A DNA stretch of 9,632 nucleotides, from contig DAJW01000104.1 in NCBI GenBank assembly GCA_002496485.1, positions 1 through 9,632 on the forward strand, written 5' to 3'. This document shows positions 1 through 4,635 of the stretch, one piece after another. A program made the position numbers and the translations under genes. Position 1 is the first letter of the stretch; every line of letters starts with the position of its first letter. The notes beneath the pieces were generated by a model. It saw nothing but the letters and a program-made list of their open reading frames with translations. It had not been told where the DNA came from and did not search any database. This stretch comes from Euryarchaeota archaeon UBA36 (lineage in GTDB: Archaea > Thermoplasmatota > Poseidoniia > Poseidoniales > Thalassarchaeaceae).

Positions 1-269
1 TTACCCCACCATTCTACTGAATGCTTCATTCCGGGTTGAGGGGATTTTTTGCCATCATGTTCTCTATGACCATATGGTTGGCGGCGATTAGCCCTGGAAG
101 AAAGTACGGCAGCTCTAACTACATCTTCTCTGATTTCTGATTGAAAAGGTGATGGTAATGATATGGATTTACCTTTTTTTGCTTCGACGGAATAAGTCTC
201 CGCCAAGAGTCCAGCATCCATCTCTTCTTGAATTACAGAGTTTACTAAATTAATTGCATTTGCCTTCAT
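1..269 (-). CDS. rpl4: 50S ribosomal protein uL4 (L4/L1e), archaeal type; 3' end outside the window
   Basis: Large-subunit ribosomal protein that binds 23S rRNA and lines the exit tunnel. Only the first 89 codons are present. Translation begins MKANAINLVNSVIQEEMDAG and reaches the archaeal/eukaryotic L4 signature: a VVRAAVLSSRANRRQPYG stretch near residues 49-66, then HSVEWWG at the window edge (83-89). It follows rpl3 in the usual order, with two bases between the rpl3 stop and this ATG. A G-run (277-281) ends seven bases before the ATG at 269, which supports this start. An in-frame ATG at 275 overlaps the rpl3 stop (ATGA) and would add two residues, but it sits too close to the G-run. Translational coupling with rpl3 is likely. 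The reading frame is open to base 1, so the gene is truncated by the window and not broken. Confidence 0.93.
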   Translation of the reverse strand, partial: MKANAINLVNSVIQEEMDAGLLAETYSVEAKKGKSISLPSPFQSEIREDVVRAAVLSSRANRRQPYGHREHDGKKSPQPGMKHSVEWWG

Positions 270-271
270 AA

Positions 272-1351
272 TCATACCCCCTGTTTGCTAGAAGTACTAA
301 CATAAGTTACTTCAACATCTCCTACTGGATTACTTGGTCGGATTGCATCTCTGAATCTTAAAAGTCTCTTAGCGGGTCCTGGAAGACTTCCTTCGATAAT
401 GATGTAGGGATTCACGACTTCCCCATAATGTAAGAATCCACCAGCTGGAGTTATTTCTGATTCATCTGGATTTGAAATTCTCAGTATTCTTTTATTTAAC
501 TCGGTTCTTTTGTGATATCCAAGCTGTCCTGCTTGACGGATAGTCTTCCTAACATATCCAGTTCCGAAGTCACCCATATTTCCTCCTTGGCGTCGGCGTT
601 TGCTATTCTTGTGGCTGAGTAATTTTAGTCCGAATCTCTTTATCGATCCTTGCCATCCTTTACCCTTTGTGACTCCTACAACATCGACTTCTTGACCCAG
701 AGAAAATACATCCTGAAACTCTAATTTCTCTCCAAGCTTTTCTAATCCCCAATCTAACTTGGATGTTGCATCTCCACCTTCCAATCCGACTTCCATAATT
801 TCTGGTGTCTTAGTAGGGATACTACTGACCATGTATGGTTGAGTGCAAACTATAAGGCGGACGTCGACTAAATCTTGGTTTTTCAAGGAGTTTATTGCAT
901 CTTCAGAAGGTGCAGATTCTCTAGATGGAATTCTTCCACCTCTTTTCGAAGGCTTCCTGCCCTCTTCTTCGTCACGTTCTCCTTTCGTTTGATTGGCGAA
1001 TCTAGGAGATAAGTTATCAGGTCCTGTAGAAGAAATATCTGACCAAATTTCTCCCGCAGTCTGTAATCCATACGGAGTAGCCCTATATCCTCGAACTGCT
1101 AATACTATCATTGGAGGGGTTTCGACTATGGTTACGGCCTTTCTAATTTCTTGACCTGCTGATGTAGAGTTGGGATTGTTGTCTTTCATCATGATATGTG
1201 TCATTCCTGCTTTCCAGCCTGCAAATCCTTGAACTCTGATTTCAGAAGAGTGTGAAGATGGCCATGTTGAAATTCTTGGGAATTGGCGGACTGATCTTTT
1301 TCTGGGACTATAGCCCATGCTACCACGGCGGGGTCTATGTCGGTCAGCCAT
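272..1351 (-). CDS. rpl3: 50S ribosomal protein uL3, archaeal type
   Basis: Primary 23S rRNA-binding protein that reaches the peptidyl-transferase centre. The 359-residue product starts MADRHRPRRGSMGYSPRKRS, the typical archaeal L3 N-terminus, followed by a GFAGWKAGMTHI segment, an ETPPMIVLAVRGY strand, the core signature GVTKGKGWQGSIKRFG and the RQAGQLGYHKRTELNKRIL segment. A charged, low-complexity insert (ERDEEEGRKPSKRGGR) lies before the ATQP-like 'CTQPY'; a variable loop is normal there. The frame stays open upstream to a GTG at 1426, but the extra 25 residues are not L3-like, and an AGGAG (1359-1363) seven bases before the ATG at 1351 fixes the start. It is the first gene of a ribosomal operon with rpl4. 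The upstream spacer holds a TATA-like box and two inverted repeats that may control it. Confidence 0.97.
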   Translation of the reverse strand: MADRHRPRRGSMGYSPRKRSVRQFPRISTWPSSHSSEIRVQGFAGWKAGMTHIMMKDNNPNSTSAGQEIRKAVTIVETPPMIVLAVRGYRATPYGLQTAGEIWSDISSTGPDNLSPRFANQTKGERDEEEGRKPSKRGGRIPSRESAPSEDAINSLKNQDLVDVRLIVCTQPYMVSSIPTKTPEIMEVGLEGGDATSKLDWGLEKLGEKLEFQDVFSLGQEVDVVGVTKGKGWQGSIKRFGLKLLSHKNSKRRRQGGNMGDFGTGYVRKTIRQAGQLGYHKRTELNKRILRISNPDESEITPAGGFLHYGEVVNPYIIIEGSLPGPAKRLLRFRDAIRPSNPVGDVEVTYVSTSSKQGV

Positions 1352-1358
1352 GCTAATT

Positions 1359-1363
1359 CTCCT
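1359..1363 (-). promoter_or_regulatory. Shine-Dalgarno site of rpl3
   Basis: On the minus strand this reads AGGAG, seven bases before the ATG at 1351. It decides between the family-typical start and an upstream GTG at 1426 that would add 25 unrelated residues. Confidence 0.8.
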
Positions 1364-1371
1364 GTCATTAC

Positions 1372-1395
1372 CGGTTCTAGATTTCTCCAGAACCG
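1372..1395 (-). promoter_or_regulatory. inverted repeat / RNA hairpin in the rpl3 leader
   Basis: Perfect 7-bp arms CGGTTCT (1372-1378) and AGAACCG (1389-1395) with a 10-base loop. It lies in the untranslated leader of rpl3, ending nine bases before the AGGAG ribosome-binding site, so a stem here could influence translation initiation of the rpl3-rpl4 mRNA. Regulation by it is inference; the repeat itself is plain in the sequence. Confidence 0.5.
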
Positions 1396-1432
1396 AGCTC
1401 TCCACGTCTGGGAAGTACCGTGACACTCAGCA

Positions 1433-1472
1433 CGAACTTAGAATAAAGTTCGATTTTTGGGATATTAAATAG
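1433..1472 (-). promoter_or_regulatory. probable rpl3 operon promoter with overlapping palindrome
   Basis: The minus strand has a TATA-like element CTATTTAATATC (1472-1461). An archaeal start site would be expected about 25 bases downstream, near 1440. That point falls inside a perfect 7-bp inverted repeat, CGAACTT (1433-1439) and AAGTTCG (1446-1452) with a 6-base gap. A dyad across the start site is a common place for a repressor operator. Alternatively it is a hairpin at the extreme 5' end of the transcript. No transcript data are available. Confidence 0.4.
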
Positions 1473-1620
1473 AGCCCTATGTGTCTGGTACCTCACGCTT
1501 GAGCGGCCCTGCGACCAACATAACCTATTTGAAAGAATCGGGATTATTTTTGTGATGTAATGTATAAATTATTGATTTCTTAATGGAATGATTTTGTACC
1601 CTGACTGAGATGAAACATCT
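1473..1620 (+). promoter_or_regulatory. spacer with probable helicase promoter
   Basis: This part of the divergent spacer contains TATAAATT at 1563-1570, about 50 bases before the helicase ATG, which would place transcription start near 1590-1595 and give a short leader. GAGATGA (1607-1613), seven bases before the ATG, partly matches the archaeal GGAGGTGA ribosome-binding consensus. The rest (1473-1550) contains only short inverted repeats such as CGCTTGAGCG; I see no tRNA or other recognisable RNA gene and no conserved small ORF. Confidence 0.45.
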
Positions 1621-3360
1621 ATGTCGGCTTTCGTGGAGCACCCCAATCTATCTCCTAGGAGTTTGCAAGCGAGAGCATATCAGCTTATTGCAGTTGATCA
1701 AGTACTCTCTAAATCAACTTTATTGATTTTACCGACAGCAGCCGGAAAGACTGCAGTTGCATGTATGGCAATTGCTCAGCGATTAAAAGAGAAATCGGGA
1801 TGGGTTCTCTTCATTGCCCCTACTGTGGCACTAGTTAATCAGCACATGAAAAATAGTAGTATCGCATTTAAAGATAATTTAAACTGGAATATATTGTGTA
1901 TTAGTGGAAAAGATACTGTCGAAACTAGGCAGAGTTTATGGGGCACTTCTCGAGTTATTTTTGCAACCCCTCAAGTTGTGAGAAATGATGTAAAAAACGG
2001 TAGATTATCGCTGAAAGATTGTTGTATGCTTGTAGTTGATGAGGCCCATCATTGTGTAGGAAGTCATGCAATGAGGGAATCGGCTAGATTATATCTTTCT
2101 CAAGCTGATAATTGTCTAGTAATGGGAGCTACGGCCAGTCCAAGTTCTAGAATCGAAAAGATTCAGGAAATTTGTAAAAACCTAGAAATTGAGAATATTC
2201 ATTTGAGAACTCGTGAAGATAGGATGATAATTAATTATCTATCTGAATTGGAAATTAATGAGGTTAAAGTTGATGTGCCAAATAAATTAAGAGAATTGGC
2301 AGAACCGTTCATAATTTGGCAAAAACAAATTGTAGATAGGGAAAGAAGGTTGGGTACTTATGTATATCCTGGAGAGATTGGTATGTCAGGACTAGCTAAT
2401 GCAATGGATAGATCATCCAGGGCAATAAAAATGGGTGATTCTAGAGCATACAGTTCTGTTTCTAATATTGCTACAGCTATGAGATTAAATCATCTAATAA
2501 ATCATTTATTATGTCAAGGAATAACTGCTGCTGGAGAGTTTCTAGATAGGATGCAGGAAGAAAGTAAAAAAAAGAAATCTTCGAAGGAATTCCTGGAAGA
2601 CTATAGAGTTCGAAATTTGATAATCGAACTATCTAATAGTGAAGAATATCACTCGAAAATAAGTGCTATTCGAAGAATTGTAATCGAACGACTTAGAAAT
2701 GATGAAGATTCGAAAATAATAATTTTCTCAACATTCAGAGACACTGTTAAGGCACTAGAGGCTGCTTTGAGTGAATTTGAACACATTAAGCCTATTCAAT
2801 TCATAGGTCAATCTAGTAAATCTGGTAGTATCGGGCTTTCCCCTAGGAAGCAGATAGATAGATTAGAGAAATTCAAAAGCGGTGAATTTAATGTTTTGAT
2901 TGCTACTTCCGTAGGAGAGGAAGGGTTAGACATCCCAAGTGCGGATTTAGCTATTTTTTATGAACCAGTAGCTAGTGAAATCAGAATGATTCAGAGAAGA
3001 GGTAGGACTGGTAGAAAAAAACAGGGAGATGTAGCAGTACTGATAGCTAGGGAAACTATGGATGAACGAGCTTTACTATCTTCTAGAAAGAAAGAAGAAT
3101 ATATGTATAAATCAGTTAGAAGGGTGGCGAGAAGATTTCCTAGCTCAATTAGTAATTTACGTAACATTAGTGATTTCAGTGTAATCATTAACGGTAATAA
3201 ACAGAACATCAGAGAATATGTGAATCACGAGAAGGATAAATTTCGCACTGAATTATCGATTGTTGATAATAGCTTAGATATCCAAGTAGCTGAAGAAAAT
3301 AGAAAATTGCCACCACAAAAATTTAGACCAGATGGTCAGACAGGTTTAGAACAGTTTTGA
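1621..3360 (+). CDS. hef: Hef/FANCM-family SF2 DNA helicase lacking the nuclease domain
   Basis: ATP-dependent DNA helicase of the archaeal Hef / eukaryotic Mph1-FANCM family, which acts on stalled forks and branched DNA. In 579 residues it shows Walker A LPTAAGKT (37-44; K43), motif Ia APTVALVNQH, motif Ib ATPQVV (115-120), DEAHH (140-144), motif III GATASP (169-174), then a helical insert (about 195-340) with the EFLDRM..EFLEDYRVR pattern seen in Hef, a second RecA domain with IIFSTFRDT and GEEGLDIPSADL, and motif VI QRRGRTGR (458-465). Classical Hef continues into an ERCC4/XPF nuclease and helix-hairpin-helix domain; here the protein stops about 115 residues after motif VI, so it is helicase-only. 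The last seven residues, QTGLEQF, resemble a PCNA-interacting peptide. It stands alone, divergent from rpl3 and converging on the DCC gene. Confidence 0.9.
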   Translation: MSAFVEHPNLSPRSLQARAYQLIAVDQVLSKSTLLILPTAAGKTAVACMAIAQRLKEKSGWVLFIAPTVALVNQHMKNSSIAFKDNLNWNILCISGKDTVETRQSLWGTSRVIFATPQVVRNDVKNGRLSLKDCCMLVVDEAHHCVGSHAMRESARLYLSQADNCLVMGATASPSSRIEKIQEICKNLEIENIHLRTREDRMIINYLSELEINEVKVDVPNKLRELAEPFIIWQKQIVDRERRLGTYVYPGEIGMSGLANAMDRSSRAIKMGDSRAYSSVSNIATAMRLNHLINHLLCQGITAAGEFLDRMQEESKKKKSSKEFLEDYRVRNLIIELSNSEEYHSKISAIRRIVIERLRNDEDSKIIIFSTFRDTVKALEAALSEFEHIKPIQFIGQSSKSGSIGLSPRKQIDRLEKFKSGEFNVLIATSVGEEGLDIPSADLAIFYEPVASEIRMIQRRGRTGRKKQGDVAVLIARETMDERALLSSRKKEEYMYKSVRRVARRFPSSISNLRNISDFSVIINGNKQNIREYVNHEKDKFRTELSIVDNSLDIQVAEENRKLPPQKFRPDGQTGLEQF

Positions 3361-3390
3361 AAATAGTATTATCTAGAATGTACATTTTTC
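3361..3390. terminator. convergent gene ends with U-rich termination tracts
   Basis: The helicase stop (3358-3360) and the DCC gene stop (3373-3375) are only 12 bases apart. For plus-strand transcripts a T5 tract (3384-3388) follows, and for minus-strand transcripts T-runs fall in CTATTTTC and TTTTC just beyond the stop. Archaeal termination commonly uses such tracts. Each tract lies at the edge of, or inside, the opposing gene, so 3' ends of the two mRNAs probably overlap. No strong hairpin is visible. Confidence 0.3.
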
Positions 3391-3741
3391 AGGTCTAGCG
3401 AAAAATGAGTGTCGATATTTTGCTATTATGTTATAGACTATATCGCGAAATGGATATGGAACGGCCCAAAATATAGGAAACCAAACTTTGTATGGTAGAC
3501 CTAGGTAAAGTAGTATTCGAATTGATGCTCCAGATTTAGTGAAGATTTTTCCATTTTTTAGGAGGAATAGAGAGTCGATATCTCTTATATTATCTGGAAA
3601 TTGGGAAATTAACTGTTTTCCTTCGGGACTTTCTATGGCCAAAATTTTTACATCATACTCCTTTCTGAGTTTCGCTTTCAGAAATCTTCCTAAATGTGAG
3701 CAAAGTCCACAATCTCCATCCATGAGAATAATTTCAGACAT
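3373..3741 (-). CDS. DCC-family (DUF393) thiol-disulfide oxidoreductase-like protein
   Basis: Small thioredoxin-like-fold protein of the DUF393/YuxK family, about 122 residues, the usual length. It begins MSEIILMDGDCGLCS, the family's N-terminal D-G-x-C-x-x-C motif (C11, C14), followed by a strand-turn-strand (SLFLLKNGKIFTKSGASIRI), an aromatic 'LPYKVWFPIFWAVPYPFRD' segment and the C-terminal Y-R-x-x-F-F-A-R-x-E-x-C pattern typical of the family. The exact substrate of DCC proteins is not established. It is the last gene of the redox operon, 33 bases after the HdrB-like gene. Start choice: ATG at 3741 fits the family, but the best ribosome-binding match (GGGCGTGAT, 3762-3754) is better spaced for an in-frame TTG at 3750, which would add three residues. 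A further in-frame TTG at 3768 is unlikely. Confidence 0.82.
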   Translation of the reverse strand: MSEIILMDGDCGLCSHLGRFLKAKLRKEYDVKILAIESPEGKQLISQFPDNIRDIDSLFLLKNGKIFTKSGASIRILLYLGLPYKVWFPIFWAVPYPFRDIVYNIIAKYRHSFFARPEKCTF

Positions 3742-3774
3742 ATTTTCCAAGGTATCACGCCCTTGCAATTATCA

Positions 3775-4635
3775 TTAATCTCCAATAACTGCTAATCTTG
3801 TCCTGAACTGAGCTAGTCTGGAATTATGGTGACCAAAGGCAAAAGATAGGATTTCGGAAAGATGGATTATTGGTAAATTTGTGGCTATTCCTGTAATTCT
3901 TGATGCTTTTCCTTGATAAATATCCATCATAGTATGCGATAGAGTGCAAGAGCTTACTATCATCTGTGCTCCTTGTGATTTAGCGTCCGAAATTGTGGAT
4001 GCGATTTGCTGCAACGCTGTTTCTTCTTCAGAATAAATACCCGGAACTCCAACACTTACCGTTCTACTGTTCCATTCGATTGGAGTGCCACCCAATGTTA
4101 GGATTAACTCCTCTAGATATATCGGGTCATAGACATCATCATCTCCGCAGAATCCTAATTGTTGCATATTTGGCCCATAATATCCTGCTATTTTGAATTG
4201 CATAGGATTTTTTACCATTTTTTCTATTTTTTCTAAACCTATGTCTTCTACCATTACATGTAGGATATGGCGAATATTAATCTCTCCTTTAAGTTCTAAG
4301 TTTGAAGTTCTTTTGAGTACATCATTTACTTTCGCTAATAACAGCGGATCATTTCTCAATTTTGTTAAATCTTCATTGAGATTTCCTAGTGTGGCTGCGC
4401 AAGGAGTTAGGATATCATATCCTAATGATTCGGCTAGTGCCATAGTTCTGGCGTTTAATGTAATCTGGAGTAGATCATTGGCCTGACGGATTATTCCGGC
4501 TCCACAACTTGTTGCATCTTCTAAGGGAAATAATTCAATGCCCAAAGTTCGACAGACTGGAATTATAGTATCCATTACTTCTGGAGCGCCGCTATGAGCC
4601 ACATTACCTGGGTGAAATGTGAATTTTAATGGCAT
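3775..4635 (-). CDS. HdrB/SdhE-like CCG-domain protein with eroded cysteine ligands
   Basis: 286 residues, matching the heterodisulfide reductase subunit B / archaeal SdhE family, whose two cysteine-rich CCG domains normally hold non-cubane iron-sulfur clusters. Both domains are recognisable. Domain 1 (about 5-85) has LGIELFPLEDATSCGAG and YDILTPCAATLG; domain 2 (about 148-240) has IAGYYGPNMQQLGF, YLEELILTLGGTPIEW and AQMIVSSCTLSHTMMD. Against the family pattern, 'PGC' is PGN (N11), 'CCG' is SCG (43-45), 'CAAC' is CAAT (79-82), 'YYGC' is YYGP (155), the second 'CCG' is SVG (194-196) and 'CPLC' is CTLS (230-233). About three of ten ligand cysteines remain (C44, C79, C230), so normal clusters cannot form. 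No membrane segment; cytosolic. Its ATG shares one base with the upstream gene's TAA (TAATG), implying coupled translation and probably a complex with that protein. Confidence 0.85.
   Translation of the reverse strand: MPLKFTFHPGNVAHSGAPEVMDTIIPVCRTLGIELFPLEDATSCGAGIIRQANDLLQITLNARTMALAESLGYDILTPCAATLGNLNEDLTKLRNDPLLLAKVNDVLKRTSNLELKGEINIRHILHVMVEDIGLEKIEKMVKNPMQFKIAGYYGPNMQQLGFCGDDDVYDPIYLEELILTLGGTPIEWNSRTVSVGVPGIYSEEETALQQIASTISDAKSQGAQMIVSSCTLSHTMMDIYQGKASRITGIATNLPIIHLSEILSFAFGHHNSRLAQFRTRLAVIGD

Noticed and set aside
1352..1426. N-terminal extension of rpl3 from a GTG at 1426
   Set aside because: The 25 extra residues are not L3-like, and a well-placed AGGAG precedes the family-typical ATG at 1351. 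The region contains leader inverted repeats.
1551..1604. Possible C/D-box sRNA (TGATGT-like box and CTGA) before the helicase gene
   Set aside because: The C box is imperfect, no convincing D'/C' pair or closing stem is seen, and the region overlaps the likely TATA box.
2991..3209. Minus-strand open frame within the helicase gene
   Set aside because: Antisense to conserved helicase motif VI. Its hydrophobic translation is a by-product of the opposite strand.
3539..3778. Plus-strand open frame opposite the DCC gene
   Set aside because: It lies entirely antisense to a recognisable family member and shows no motif of its own.
3993..4486. Plus-strand open frames opposite the HdrB-like gene
   Set aside because: Antisense shadows of a coding region with clear family motifs. 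No ribosome-binding site or recognisable domain.
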